Assembly: GCA_964472305.1 (NCBI GenBank)
Contig: CAYYJR010000017.1
Location: 1 to 64,000, forward strand
DNA: 64,000 nt
DNA from: CAYYJR01 sp964472305
GTDB taxonomy: Bacteria; Armatimonadota; Hebobacteria; CAIYQO01
Reading direction: 5' to 3'
Made by a program: the position numbers and the translations under genes. Under the pieces are notes generated by a model. That model did no database searches, was not told where the DNA came from, and was given only the letters and a program-made list of their open reading frames with translations. Each line of letters starts with the position of its first letter. The first letter of the stretch is position 1. This document shows, in pieces, positions 1 through 8,641 of the stretch.

Positions 1-1202
1 GCATTGCCAATGGCGCCGAAATCTCGTTTGGCATCGAACACTTTGCCGGGAAGGCGTACCGTGGATTTCAGGAATCGTGTCTGCGCGGAGCGCACGCCGC
101 CGCTTCGCTTTCCCGCCGGAATCATAAACACCCGCGCCTTCGGGTCGGCCCGCAGCACCTGCTTCATGCCGATTGCCTTGTTCTCCGACAGCACCAGCAT
201 CTGATCGGCGCGCGTGATGTTTACCGGTGGATTGTCCCCGGGCGGTTGGTGAAAGACGCAGTCGAACATCAGCAGCGGCGCGCCGCCATAGCGGATCGCG
301 CCCTCCGGATTTTTCCAGCCGGCAACGTGGCAATCCTCGACCGTCAACGGCGCCACCGGCTCCTCATATTTCAAAAACATGAAGGAGCCGACCGAAGTGC
401 ATCGCCGGATGGAACAGCCGTGGGCCGGCGTCGCGGAGATATCCGCCTCCCGGCTCCCCTCAAAGCGGCAGTCGCGCACGTAGAAATTGCCGTGGAAGCA
501 ATAGACGCCTATCCCGCACCGGCGGAACTCGCAGCCTTCGATGGTGAAATCATAATCGTTATACTTGCTGATGGACACGCCTCTGCCGCAGTTTTCAAAG
601 AGACAGTTCTCGTAGGTGATTTCCGCCGTCGCCGGACCTGTCCCCGGTGGCGACGTCAGCACGCCCGCTACCGTGAAGTTCAGGAACGCCAGGTGCTGAT
701 TGCGCAAATTCGTCTCGAAATGATAGCCGATGTTCTCATGATAAAAGCCGACCGCGGCTTTGTTCCGGCCGTCAAAAAGCAATCCCGCATACCGGCTCTG
801 GGTCACGCCGTCATCGATCCACAGTTTCTCCCCGGCGTTGCCATCCCAGACCAGTTGCGTGTCCCGCCCATGGCCGATCACCTGCACCCCCATCAGTCGC
901 CCGCCGCTCCCGGGCGCCCCGCGCAATTCCAGCGTGCGGGTGACGCGATAGGCGCCCGGCGGGAAATAGATCGTTGTGCCGCTCTTCGCGGCGGAGAGCA
1001 CCTGCTGAATGGCGGCGGTGTCGTCGGCCACGCCGTCGCCCACCGCGCCGCCGGGACCTTTGACCGACACCCAGTCGGAACGCGGCTCCCAGTTCAACGC
1101 GGGAATCTGCGCGGGGAACGCGGGTTCGCCCACCCCCCAGGCGCAGATGGCGCAGCCCCATGACAGCAACACGATCACCGTGAGCAATGTTTCATATCTC
1201 AT
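1..1202 (-). CDS. Secreted pectate-lyase-like beta-helix protein (3' end off window)
   Basis: The reading frame is open from the ATG at 1202 to the window edge, so the C-terminus is missing. A signal peptide covers residues 1-22 (MRYETLL, hydrophobic core, AWG). The Pectate_lyase_3 signature GDGVADDTAAIQ follows near residue 55, then short beta-helix rungs rich in N, C and G (for example ENCGRGVSISKYNDYDF and EGCEFRRCGIGVYCF). The last visible residues, VFDAKRDFGAIGNA, look like the start of a second such domain, so the whole protein probably has two tandem beta-helix domains. This fold binds or cleaves polysaccharide outside the cell; the catalytic residues cannot be assigned here. An AGGAG ribosome-binding site lies just upstream of 1202. 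It is transcribed in the same direction as the heparinase-like gene, after a 266-bp gap with no gene. Confidence 0.8.
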   Translation of the reverse strand, partial: MRYETLLTVIVLLSWGCAICAWGVGEPAFPAQIPALNWEPRSDWVSVKGPGGAVGDGVADDTAAIQQVLSAAKSGTTIYFPPGAYRVTRTLELRGAPGSGGRLMGVQVIGHGRDTQLVWDGNAGEKLWIDDGVTQSRYAGLLFDGRNKAAVGFYHENIGYHFETNLRNQHLAFLNFTVAGVLTSPPGTGPATAEITYENCLFENCGRGVSISKYNDYDFTIEGCEFRRCGIGVYCFHGNFYVRDCRFEGSREADISATPAHGCSIRRCTSVGSFMFLKYEEPVAPLTVEDCHVAGWKNPEGAIRYGGAPLLMFDCVFHQPPGDNPPVNITRADQMLVLSENKAIGMKQVLRADPKARVFMIPAGKRSGGVRSAQTRFLKSTVRLPGKVFDAKRDFGAIGN

Positions 1203-1468
1203 CGCAACTTGCTCCTGTACCTTTGCATTGTCTCAAACACGAAACCAATGGGATTTAGGGCCGGCATCGCGGAAAGAAGTCAGCGGTAATATCTCTCGAT
1301 ACGATCACCACTCCTCCTTTCCATGCCAGGTATCCAGCGCTGGCTGCCCGAGCGCAATCTCCGCCGGGCGCCAACGCGCTGATGCCGCGGCGCGCTTCCT
1401 CCGGTATACCATTCCTCTCTCCCGCGCTGGAATCGACGCGGGCTGCGCGGACCTCTGCCGTGTATGGC

Positions 1469-4400
1469 CTACTGCTGTACCGTGAGCACCTCGCACTCGA
1501 GCGGTATCAGGGTCGCGGTTTTCCCCTCGAACTTCACGATGCCTGCGCGGCCTTTGAAGGAGAAACCCGCCTCGCGCACCTCGCGGGATTCCGGAAAGAG
1601 AAAAATCAGATGCCGGCGACCATCCGGCCAGGTCAACTGCACGGTGCCCCCAGGCAATTCCCGCACTGACGGCACCGTGTCGATGCCACGCCGCACCGGA
1701 TAGAGCACCACGCCATACTCGCCATCCCTGGCGGATACGGCCTGCGTGCGCACCATGTCCTGCTGCAGGTCGATATAGCTCCGTGTCTGGTGATGCTGGA
1801 AGCTGCTCCGCAAGGGACCATCCGGCTTGCGGTAGAAAGTGAGCACCACGTCGACGCCGAACTGACCCTGGATCCGTGCCGTGTCCCCCGTGATCGTCTG
1901 TCCTTCCGGCTGAGCGAGCGTCCAGCAATTCCACGTGCTCGGACGGCCCGTAGTCACCTTGTCCCTAAAGACCAGATAGGTGGCATCGCCGGGATCGTGC
2001 GTATCCTTGATGAAGAGATACTGCCGCTGCCACTCGGTCCCGGCGTCTGCCACCATGTGCATCCCGGTCGTGTCGCGCGGGGCACTGGCATGTCGCGCGC
2101 GCACGTAATCCGCTTCAGTCTCCAGTTTCACGACATCCGGCGGCGCCACCAACCACGGCTCCACTGCCGGCTGGTAATCCACGCGATTATGCATGTTGGG
2201 CGGATCGAAACTGTAGTCCACCCAGTCGAGGCACAGGGGGGCGCCTTTGGCATAGAGCGAAAAACTCCCCTGGTCCCAGTGCCAATGGCTGTAGCCCCAA
2301 TCATTCTGGCGATAAGTCATGAAGGTTTCCGCCGGCGTGCCAAACCCGTGGCGATGCATGACACCAAAGTCCGGAAAGGCCTCACTGTGGCCGGAGATGG
2401 GGATGGGATTCACCGCGCCGGTGAGGATGCCTTCATTCAGCAGCAACAGCGCCATGCGCCCTTCATTGGCATCGGGCCCCTGGTAACGGCAGGGCCGGCC
2501 CATCGCCTCCCAGCACCACATCGCGTTGCCCGCTTCAGTCGGAAAGGCTTGGGCACCTGCGGCGGCGAGGTAGACATACGCATTGATCGCGAAGGGCGTG
2601 TTATCCCCCAGTGCCATCGGCATGCGCTTCCCGAAGAGCATGTTGTCGCGGTCACGACGGGGATCCGTCGGACCCAGCAAGTTGGCGAAATAGGTGGAAG
2701 CCGCCATCAACCGCCGGCCGAACGGCTCCTTTGCCAGCAGGTCCACGATGCCGGCATTGCGGAGAATCAGCACCGTCTGGTTGATTGGCATATTGCCCGC
2801 GCCCTGGTAGCCGGGGCTCTCGATCCACTCGCCGTGCGGGCCGATGGATGCCAGGATGTCCGCGCACACAATCCGCTCGCACAAGCGCAGCCACGTCTCA
2901 CGCTGCGGATGCCCCTGGCAAACCGCCGCCAGCATAGCCAGCGCGGTCGTCGGGATGCTGATTTTATTGGCGTTGACGGCGCCTCCCCCGTGTGCGTGTA
3001 CGGGCCAGTAGTCCGGGTCCGCCTGTTTATAGGCCAGAAATGCCATGGTCGCGAGCGCAGCCCGGCGCTCGGTGTCGGTGGCTACCCCGCAACCGAGCGC
3101 GACGTCAACCTGCGGGACGGCCATTTTGACCTGAACCTGGAAGGGGTGGGTCAGGGTTTTGCTCGTGTCCTGACCGCCATCCAGGAAGGCGAAGGCCAGC
3201 TCGCGCAATTTCGTCGATTGTTGAAAAAGGTTGGCGGCGGCAGCCGCATCCCCCTGTAATACCGCGCGCGCGCCGGGGTCGGCATCCACGAGAGCCCGCG
3301 CGGCCGGCGCGAGTCCGGGGTAGGCTTGTCTCATCCGCGCAATGCTGTCCGCGGTGTAATACAGACAGGGGAAGGAAGTCTCCGCGGGAACATTCCACTC
3401 CAACACCCAGTCCTTCACTTTATCCAGCGGCGTCTGGCCATGCCGGAGTTGGACGCGCCGGATGGCAGCGTAGCGGATGGTGTTCCCCTGCTGGACATCA
3501 TCGTTCTGCGGGCCCGTTTCGCCGACGTACAAGCCCCATTCCCGCCGACCTTCGAAGACGATACAGTGGGCGGTCACCCCATCCCGAAGCAACGGGAGGG
3601 GTATTCGGTTTTCGGTCGGGTGTCGCCACCGGCTCTGATAGCGGCTAAAGATGCCCAGGTAGTCCTTGCCATGCCCCCCTGCCTCGTCGAAGCCAACCGC
3701 GCTGGCGCGGGAATCCCGCGCGTAACACGGCGTGAGCACCAATCCCCGCTTCCAGGCGGCTCGCGACGCCGGCTGTGCATTGGGAAAGAACTTGCGCGTG
3801 CGGTCGAACTGGTAATACGACTTACCGGCATCGAACTGGTAGTGATACGTGCGGGCACGGTCGGCTTGCCAATTCGCGAAGAAATTGAAAGCGAAGCAGG
3901 GATACTTGTCGATGTCCGTCTCGATGGCGATCTGATCGATGCGCTGATCCACAGACTCGGTAAAGCCTCCGGCCGGAGACTGGTAGTTGGTAGCCGCAAC
4001 CATCCAGTCGGTGCTCCAGTGCTCGATCCACTCGGCAAGACGCATCGGCGTGCCGATCTCCGGGGCCAGATCCAGCGTCGGCACGAAGCGGGCTGTCTTC
4101 ATCTCCTCCGCGGAGAGCGCGAAGTCCTCCTCCACCAGTGCCACGTCCTCACCCGAAATCACCCGCACCCGCACCTGGTAGAACTTGCGCGTGTCAAACT
4201 GATACCGAATCCTGATCTGCGCGAACAGTGGTCCGGCCGCCTCTACCGTCGTGGTGAACGCCGTCACCGGTTGCGCGCCCAGCAGCTTCCCCTCGCCCAG
4301 CCAGCGACCCGATACTCCACGCACCGCCAGAATCGGCGGCGGCAGCATCCCGAAGGCCTTGCCCGGCGTGAACCCGACCGCCGAGGGCACCTTCACCGAG

Positions 4401-4789
4401 ATACGCCCCGCCGACAACACCGAGCAGCCTTCCGCCGCGTCCACACGTACATCGTTTCTCCCGGCTGCCGGCATGCCCCGGTCCTGCAAAGTGAAGCGTC
4501 GTCGCTGGTAGGGGGCAAGATCGATCAGCAACGCGACACAGGTTTTATCGAGCTCTTCGGGAGCGTTCTTCCGCCAGAACTGGAATGGCAGCGCCAGCCC
4601 CTGGTCATCCACCACGGCATAGCCACCCTCCTGCCCAGGCGCTACCTCGCGCGCCGTCACCGGGAAAAAGACCAGCTCATTCGTCCATTGCCGCCCCAGG
4701 CTGTCCTTGACCTCCCAGTGCTGTATTGTACCTGCCAGCGCCGGTATGGTGATGCCAAGCATCGTTATCAGGATTAACCATTTCGTCAT
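1469..4789 (-). CDS. Heparinase II/III-like polysaccharide lyase, secreted, 1,106 aa
   Basis: I start it at the ATG at 4789, which opens a clear signal peptide (MTKWLILITMLGITIPALAG) after a GAAAAGAAGAA ribosome-binding site; the frame is open about 100 bp further upstream, but that extension is not signal-like. The N-terminal half is beta-rich and resembles accessory domains of large lyases. The middle is alpha-helical, as expected for the toroid of alginate and heparin lyases. Near residue 850 the segment SHWHWDQGSFSLYAKGA matches the heparinase II/III C-terminal block (H..D..SF.LYA.G). Family knowledge says these enzymes cleave acidic polysaccharides by beta-elimination in the periplasm or outside the cell; the substrate cannot be read from sequence. 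Length is above the usual 600-800 aa because of the N-terminal region. Confidence 0.8.
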   Translation of the reverse strand: MTKWLILITMLGITIPALAGTIQHWEVKDSLGRQWTNELVFFPVTAREVAPGQEGGYAVVDDQGLALPFQFWRKNAPEELDKTCVALLIDLAPYQRRRFTLQDRGMPAAGRNDVRVDAAEGCSVLSAGRISVKVPSAVGFTPGKAFGMLPPPILAVRGVSGRWLGEGKLLGAQPVTAFTTTVEAAGPLFAQIRIRYQFDTRKFYQVRVRVISGEDVALVEEDFALSAEEMKTARFVPTLDLAPEIGTPMRLAEWIEHWSTDWMVAATNYQSPAGGFTESVDQRIDQIAIETDIDKYPCFAFNFFANWQADRARTYHYQFDAGKSYYQFDRTRKFFPNAQPASRAAWKRGLVLTPCYARDSRASAVGFDEAGGHGKDYLGIFSRYQSRWRHPTENRIPLPLLRDGVTAHCIVFEGRREWGLYVGETGPQNDDVQQGNTIRYAAIRRVQLRHGQTPLDKVKDWVLEWNVPAETSFPCLYYTADSIARMRQAYPGLAPAARALVDADPGARAVLQGDAAAAANLFQQSTKLRELAFAFLDGGQDTSKTLTHPFQVQVKMAVPQVDVALGCGVATDTERRAALATMAFLAYKQADPDYWPVHAHGGGAVNANKISIPTTALAMLAAVCQGHPQRETWLRLCERIVCADILASIGPHGEWIESPGYQGAGNMPINQTVLILRNAGIVDLLAKEPFGRRLMAASTYFANLLGPTDPRRDRDNMLFGKRMPMALGDNTPFAINAYVYLAAAGAQAFPTEAGNAMWCWEAMGRPCRYQGPDANEGRMALLLLNEGILTGAVNPIPISGHSEAFPDFGVMHRHGFGTPAETFMTYRQNDWGYSHWHWDQGSFSLYAKGAPLCLDWVDYSFDPPNMHNRVDYQPAVEPWLVAPPDVVKLETEADYVRARHASAPRDTTGMHMVADAGTEWQRQYLFIKDTHDPGDATYLVFRDKVTTGRPSTWNCWTLAQPEGQTITGDTARIQGQFGVDVVLTFYRKPDGPLRSSFQHHQTRSYIDLQQDMVRTQAVSARDGEYGVVLYPVRRGIDTVPSVRELPGGTVQLTWPDGRRHLIFLFPESREVREAGFSFKGRAGIVKFEGKTATLIPLECEVLTVQQ

Positions 4790-5072
4790 CACTGTTTCTT
4801 CTTTTCCAATACAATCGTTGCATAACAAGGCGCTTTTCGCAAGACCAAGGCTTGCGGAAAGTGGATGCCCGCAGCGCAAGAGTGGGGACAATCATGGAAC
4901 GTGGGTTTGCCTTTCCGGCAACCACACCATCTTCGGCGAAAAAGCGTCTGACGCATGGCAGGCAAGATGGCGATATCACTTCATACACGACATACGCTTC
5001 ACTTTATCACGGGAACCACCCGAGTATGATCAGGCGACATCTGCCCACGCATTCCCCGTGAGACGTTGCATG

Positions 5073-5828
5073 CTACGGTGGAGTGGTTGCCGGCGCCAGG
5101 GTGGGAAATACGGATTGCAGCCAGGCCGCCGCCTCGACATGCCACGTGAGATCGCTGGAATGTCCGGGGGTGGGGAGGACGTGCAGCGTCACGCGGGGCG
5201 GCAGCCCACGCTGCACGGCAGCCTGTACCAGCGCGCGGGAAAAGGCGATCACCGAATCGGTGCCAACACGCTCGTCGTGGTTGCCGATGGTAATCCACGC
5301 CGCGCGGTCGGCTAACTGTGTCGCGAGCGTGTCCAGCGCGAGTTGCGGCGTCAGCACATTGCCGGCCAGTCCCGCGAACTCCGTCAGCACCAGCGGATCG
5401 GCAAGCGGACCGAACGCGGCCACGGCTTTGATCTCCGGAATTCCGGCGGCAGCGTGAAAGGCCAGGTACCCGCCGCGAGAGGTGCCGGCTGCCGCGATGC
5501 GGGCGGGATCGGCGATCTGCTGTTGAATCAGGTAAGCCAGCACGTCATTGACGCGCGCACGGAAGGGCGGCACGATATGCTCTCCCTTCCGCGTGCGTGC
5601 CGCCCAGCCTTCCAGCTCCGGCGGTTCGTTCGCGCGCCGGTCGGCGCCGTGGCAAGGCAGATCCAGCGACACCACATTCCACCCCTGCGCGTGCAGGAGT
5701 TGCCCCACCTGCCGGTAGGGATCGGTGCGCAGGGTTTCCTCGCCGGTTAAGGCCAACAATAGCAGCGTCGGCGCAGGACCGGTCTGCGGCGGCAGCATGG
5801 TAAATTCGGGATTACGCATCATTCGCAT
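5073..5828 (-). CDS. Alpha/beta hydrolase (dienelactone-hydrolase/esterase type)
   Basis: This 251-aa protein has the alpha/beta-hydrolase elements in order: a hydrophobic first strand (TLLLLALTG), the nucleophile elbow GTSRGG with Ser117, a strand leading to GNHDERV with a likely acid residue, and a C-terminal GHSSDLTWHV with the probable catalytic His. There is no signal peptide, so it is probably cytoplasmic. The family hydrolyses esters or other acyl bonds; the segment LDLPCHGADRR is typical of the prolyl-peptidase/dienelactone-hydrolase branch. The start has no strong ribosome-binding site, so an internal ATG such as MLPPQTG is possible. It reads leftward, upstream of the heparinase-like gene with a 283-bp gap, and may help process polysaccharide breakdown products. 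Confidence 0.75.
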   Translation of the reverse strand: MRMMRNPEFTMLPPQTGPAPTLLLLALTGEETLRTDPYRQVGQLLHAQGWNVVSLDLPCHGADRRANEPPELEGWAARTRKGEHIVPPFRARVNDVLAYLIQQQIADPARIAAAGTSRGGYLAFHAAAGIPEIKAVAAFGPLADPLVLTEFAGLAGNVLTPQLALDTLATQLADRAAWITIGNHDERVGTDSVIAFSRALVQAAVQRGLPPRVTLHVLPTPGHSSDLTWHVEAAAWLQSVFPTLAPATTPP

Positions 5829-6265
5829 TCACGCCGTGCAAGGACACGCCTCATTATGAAATCGAATACCCGTCCGCCGGGACCAAGAGAATGTCAATAA
5901 TTGTCAGCAACATGAGCATCTGTTCGCCATGCATACCACTGGCTGATGGCCTGGTGACTGAAGAAGAATTACCACAACGGCATCTATGACTCCTGCCGCA
6001 GTTGAATAAACGGAATCATCGGCTCATTCGACAATGGACGGGGACGGAGGATAAGGAATTGTCGAATTCTGCGGGTCAAAGGATCGAGGCGGTGCGTCCG
6101 ATTCACGATGCCGTGCGGGAGCATGTAATCGACTTGATTGCATGCTCGAGAAAATAAACCATACGACAGAGACGCAGACTGATGAATACGGATCTGACTG
6201 TCTGCCAAACCGTAGCGAGTCGATGATTATGCCGGTGTGCGTGCTTCACCTTTGTGCGTATGGGT
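5829..6265. other. Intergenic region, no gene seen
   Basis: This 437-bp stretch separates the leftward hydrolase from the rightward ArsR operon. The short open frames here show no recognisable protein and no ribosome-binding site. Its base composition is more A+T-rich than the flanking genes, as expected for a divergent regulatory region. I recognise no repeat or RNA in it. Confidence 0.5.
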
Positions 6266-6294
6266 TTGACAGCCGAATTCTGTTTGGTTAAAAT
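6266..6294 (+). promoter_or_regulatory. Sigma70-type promoter of the ArsR/thioredoxin operon
   Basis: TTGACA at 6266-6271 and TAAAAT at 6289-6294 are separated by 17 bp. Transcription would begin near 6301, just before the AAGGGAG ribosome-binding site and the GTG start of the ArsR gene. The regulator probably binds here to repress its own operon, but I see no clear ArsR operator palindrome. Confidence 0.75.
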
Positions 6295-6317
6295 ACCAAG
6301 TAGCAAGGGAGATCAGC

Positions 6318-6632
6318 GTGGATCACGAAGCTTATAAACAGAAAGCCACCATTATTAAGGCTATGGCACACCCCAGTCGGCTCATAATGATCGATGCGCT
6401 GGCGGAAGGGGAACGGTGTGTCTGCGATCTCCAACGACTCGTGGGCACGGATCTATCGACGGTGTCAAAGCATCTGTCCGTGATGAAAAGTGCCGGCATC
6501 GTGACCGACCGCAAAGAAGGATTGAAGGTGTTCTATCGACTGCGCGTTCCCTGTGTGCTGCGTTTCTTCGATTGTGTTGCGGCTGTGCTACGTTCGAATT
6601 CTGAGGAGGCGGCTCGCGCCATGCGTGGTTGA
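6318..6632 (+). CDS. ArsR/SmtB-family metal(loid)-responsive repressor
   Basis: This 104-aa protein starts at GTG 6318 after AAGGGAGATC. It is a compact winged-helix regulator: AMAHPSRLIMIDAL is the first ArsR helix pair, ERCVCDLQ carries the metal-site motif with Cys34 and Cys36, and LSTVSKHLSVMKSAGIV is the recognition helix, followed by the wing (RKEGLKVFYRL). Family knowledge: the CVC-type pair binds arsenite, antimonite or soft metals, and binding releases DNA. It is the first gene after the 6266 promoter and heads an operon of redox proteins, so autorepression and induction by a thiol-reactive metal(loid) is the likely logic. The inducer itself is inference. Confidence 0.9.
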   Translation: MDHEAYKQKATIIKAMAHPSRLIMIDALAEGERCVCDLQRLVGTDLSTVSKHLSVMKSAGIVTDRKEGLKVFYRLRVPCVLRFFDCVAAVLRSNSEEAARAMRG

Positions 6633-6688
6633 AGCCGTCTCTTTTTTCACCTTTACTTGCCAATTGCGCCAAGTAGTAAAATATCGCC

Positions 6689-7010
6689 ATGAACAAAACG
6701 CGGAAACCTGCAAGGGTGACACCGAAACCTGCTCTGCAGAGCAGACTGATGCCAGCACGACCGCCTCACGCCTGTCGGGACGATCGGTGGCGTTGGGTGT
6801 GCAGGCGCTGCTCGGGAAAGGTGCGGCACTTGGAACGGTGCTCGCGTTCATGATGTCGGTCATTGCGTTATCGTTGCCTGAGATGATCATCTTGCGCAAG
6901 GAACTGAAGCTCCGACTGATCGCCCCTTCATCGCAGTGGTGGGGCATGGCATCCTGCACATTGGCTACGTGTTCAATTTGATGGATGTGCATCAATTCAT
7001 CATCAAGTAA
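6689..7010 (+). pseudogene. Remnant of an ArsP/COG0701-type permease
   Basis: Only the C-terminal part of a membrane permease remains. One frame encodes GKGAALGTVLAFMMS then VIALSLPEMIILRK, the conserved penultimate helix region of the COG0701 (ArsP_1) permeases. The rest, FIAVVGHGILHIGYVFN, lies in another frame ending at the TAA at 7008, so a frameshift falls near 6926. The N-terminal 200-plus residues with the other helices are absent, and the ATG at 6689 begins a short peptide in a third frame. Family members export trivalent or organic arsenicals or unknown substrates and often lie next to a small thioredoxin, as here. The TAAGGAG at its end still serves as ribosome-binding site for the next gene. 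Confidence 0.75.
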
Positions 7011-7019
7011 GGAGTTCCT

Positions 7020-7253
7020 GTGAAGATCACCGTGTATGGGCCAGGCTGTGCCAAGTGCAAGCAGACCGAAGATCTTGTTCGCCGTATAGTCGCAGAGGCG
7101 GGAATTGTCGCGGAGGTTGTGAAGGTGAGTGACATTAAAGAGATGATCACCGCCGGCATCATGTCGACTCCCGCCGTCGCCGTCGATGGCGTTACGAAGA
7201 TGGCCGGGCGCGTGCCGAAAGCCGACGAAGTCAAGCTGTGGATTACGGGATAA
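7020..7253 (+). CDS. Small thioredoxin-fold protein (redox-active disulfide protein 2 type)
   Basis: This 77-aa protein has the glutaredoxin/thioredoxin fold in minimal form. The active site is GPGCAKCKQ with Cys10 and Cys13, and the cis-proline segment is STPAVAVDG. It starts at GTG 7020 after TAAGGAG. Family knowledge: such proteins (Thioredoxin_3) are repeatedly encoded beside ArsR regulators and COG0701 permeases and are thought to reduce a partner in the same operon. It has no signal peptide and is cytosolic. It lies between the permease remnant and the DGC protein, all in one direction with short gaps. Confidence 0.88.
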   Translation: MKITVYGPGCAKCKQTEDLVRRIVAEAGIVAEVVKVSDIKEMITAGIMSTPAVAVDGVTKMAGRVPKADEVKLWITG

Positions 7254-7289
7254 TCCGATCCTGATATACCCCCCAAAGGAGGCTCTCCC

Positions 7290-7682
7290 ATGTCAACCAG
7301 TTGTTGCGGCAAAGGTGATGTGTTACTGTTCGCCTGTTCCGGTGGCTCAAATGTGGGCCAGATTTCCAATGACACCGCCAAGGTGCTGGACCAGTCATGC
7401 CAGGGCAGCTTCTTCTGCCTGATCGGCGTCGGCGCCGGCGTGGGGTCGATTGTCGAGCGAACAAAAAAGGACGGCACCACGGTGGTCGCCATTGACGGCT
7501 GCAGCGTGGCTTGTGCGAAGAAGGCACTGGCGAATATCGGCGTGATCCCGGATGCCTATGTCGATGTGACGGCACTCGGGATCGAAAAGGGACATCACTT
7601 CAACCACACCCAGGAAGAAGTGGGCAAAACAGCCCAGGCAGTCATCGATGCCTTGAGCGGCGCCAAGTGCTGCCAGGGATAA
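7290..7682 (+). CDS. DGC-domain putative zinc-binding protein
   Basis: This 130-aa protein opens with MSTSCCGKGD and has the FACSGGSNVGQISND segment and the family signature DGCSVACAKKAL, plus a terminal Cys-Cys pair (AKCCQG). These match the DGC domain (COG4273), whose conserved cysteines are thought to bind zinc or another metal. A strong ribosome-binding site (AAAGGAGG) precedes the ATG at 7290. It follows the small thioredoxin by 36 bp and is followed by a DUF6951-like gene after 8 bp, so it belongs to the same transcript. A role in metal or metalloid binding or thiol exchange fits the context; the biochemical function of the family is unknown to me. Confidence 0.85.
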   Translation: MSTSCCGKGDVLLFACSGGSNVGQISNDTAKVLDQSCQGSFFCLIGVGAGVGSIVERTKKDGTTVVAIDGCSVACAKKALANIGVIPDAYVDVTALGIEKGHHFNHTQEEVGKTAQAVIDALSGAKCCQG

Positions 7683-7690
7683 GGAGCGCT

Positions 7691-8026
7691 ATGCCGACCG
7701 TACGTGCAACCATTCATGCGGGTATCAGTGGCTTTGTCACCGAGGTGACCGCCACCACGGATGACGAGTAATCCATACAATCTACCTTCGCCAGCCCCTG
7801 CGCTAACATCCAGGGGCTGGCAGCCACCCTTCCGCCACACGTCGATGCGTATGAGGAGATCGGGGCAGGATACGAGGGAGAACTATGGACCGCCATGTGT
7901 CGGTCATTGCATGGGTGTGGTTGCGGCTGTGTGGTACCCCCGGCCATTTTCAAAGTGATGCAAGTAGCGGGCGGTATGGCGTTACCGGCAGATTCCACCC
8001 TGGATTTCGAACGAATCGAGGAATGA
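7691..8026 (+). pseudogene. DUF6951-like small protein gene interrupted by an in-frame TAA
   Basis: The frame starts at ATG 7691 after AAGGAG and ends at TGA 8024, 112 codons in a single frame, but codon 27 (7769-7771) is TAA. The first part reads MPTVRATIHAGISGFVTEV; the part after the stop reads SPCANIQGLAATLP, then YEEIGAGYEGELW, then HGCGCGCVVPPAIFKV, and ends FERIEE. Both halves match one small family that I recall as DUF6951, often found beside DGC and thioredoxin genes. No frameshift is needed, so one base change explains the break. The downstream gene starts at its 3' end (ATG 8029). A sequencing error or rare readthrough cannot be excluded. Confidence 0.7.
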
Positions 8027-8028
8027 CG

Positions 8029-8634
8029 ATGTCAACAGGTTACGGCAAGGCGGCGATCATTGTTGCCTTGCTCCTCGCTATTGGGGGCGTGCTCTATCTG
8101 AAAGGACAACGACACGGAACTACGCCAGAGCGCGTTCGTTCTGATGCTCCAGTCGCCGTGACGGCACAGGAGCCGGGTGCCGATCAGCCACCCGTGACGA
8201 CGGCGTCGGTCCCGGATCTGGTGAAACCAGCGCCGACTACCACGACGGCACCGAAACCGGTGCCACAATCGAGAGAGAAGACAGCGAAGACGGTGCCCCC
8301 GCAGAAGAGTCCAACACCAGCAAAGGCCACGCCACCCAAGCCCACGCGTCCAGCACAACTCCCGCGCTTATTGGAGTTGGGATCAGATTCCTGTCGTCCC
8401 TGCCAGATGATGCAACCCGTCCTCGCCGCGCTCCGCGAGGAGTATCCCGGAAAGCTGCAAGTAGACTTTATCGACGTTTGGAAAGATGAGTCCGCAGGCC
8501 AGCGGTATGGTGTTCTAGCAATTCCCACCCAGATTTTTTTTGATGCAAGTGGCAAAGAAATATTCCGACATGTTGGATTTTATCCGAAAGATGAAATCCT
8601 GGCGAAATTCAAGGAATTCGGCATCTCATTGTAG
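8029..8634 (+). CDS. Membrane-anchored thioredoxin-fold protein
   Basis: This 201-aa protein has an N-terminal membrane anchor (AAIIVALLLAIGGVLYL), a long Pro/Thr/Lys-rich linker at about residues 30-105, and a C-terminal thioredoxin domain. The active site is SCRPCQMM with Cys122 and Cys125, and the cis-proline loop is AIPTQIFF. The linker would hold the domain off the membrane in the periplasm. I chose ATG 8029 because GAGGA lies 8 bp upstream; ATG 8023, which overlaps the preceding stop, is an alternative. It probably exchanges disulfides with the DsbD-like membrane protein at 9644. Its thioredoxin domain closely resembles that of the next protein (both have FRHVGF followed by KF/KL and the ending EFGISL or ELGVK), suggesting duplication. 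Confidence 0.85.
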   Translation: MSTGYGKAAIIVALLLAIGGVLYLKGQRHGTTPERVRSDAPVAVTAQEPGADQPPVTTASVPDLVKPAPTTTTAPKPVPQSREKTAKTVPPQKSPTPAKATPPKPTRPAQLPRLLELGSDSCRPCQMMQPVLAALREEYPGKLQVDFIDVWKDESAGQRYGVLAIPTQIFFDASGKEIFRHVGFYPKDEILAKFKEFGISL

Positions 8635-8641
8635 GGAGAAA

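Noticed and set aside
1790..3259. Long open frame opposite the heparinase-like gene
   Set aside because: It is the antisense shadow of a GC-rich gene with a signal peptide and clear family motifs; its own protein has no family resemblance.
3326..4777. Long open frame on the plus strand opposite the N-terminal half of the heparinase-like gene
   Set aside because: Composition and lack of ribosome-binding site or motifs mark it as a shadow frame.
5984..6306. Short leftward open frames upstream of the ArsR gene
   Set aside because: No ribosome-binding site, no family resemblance, and they overlap the ArsR promoter region.
7691..8026. Reassigned stop codons as the reason for in-frame TAA, TAG and TGA in two genes
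   Set aside because: Many intact genes here end in TAA, TAG or TGA at the expected lengths, so the standard code is used.
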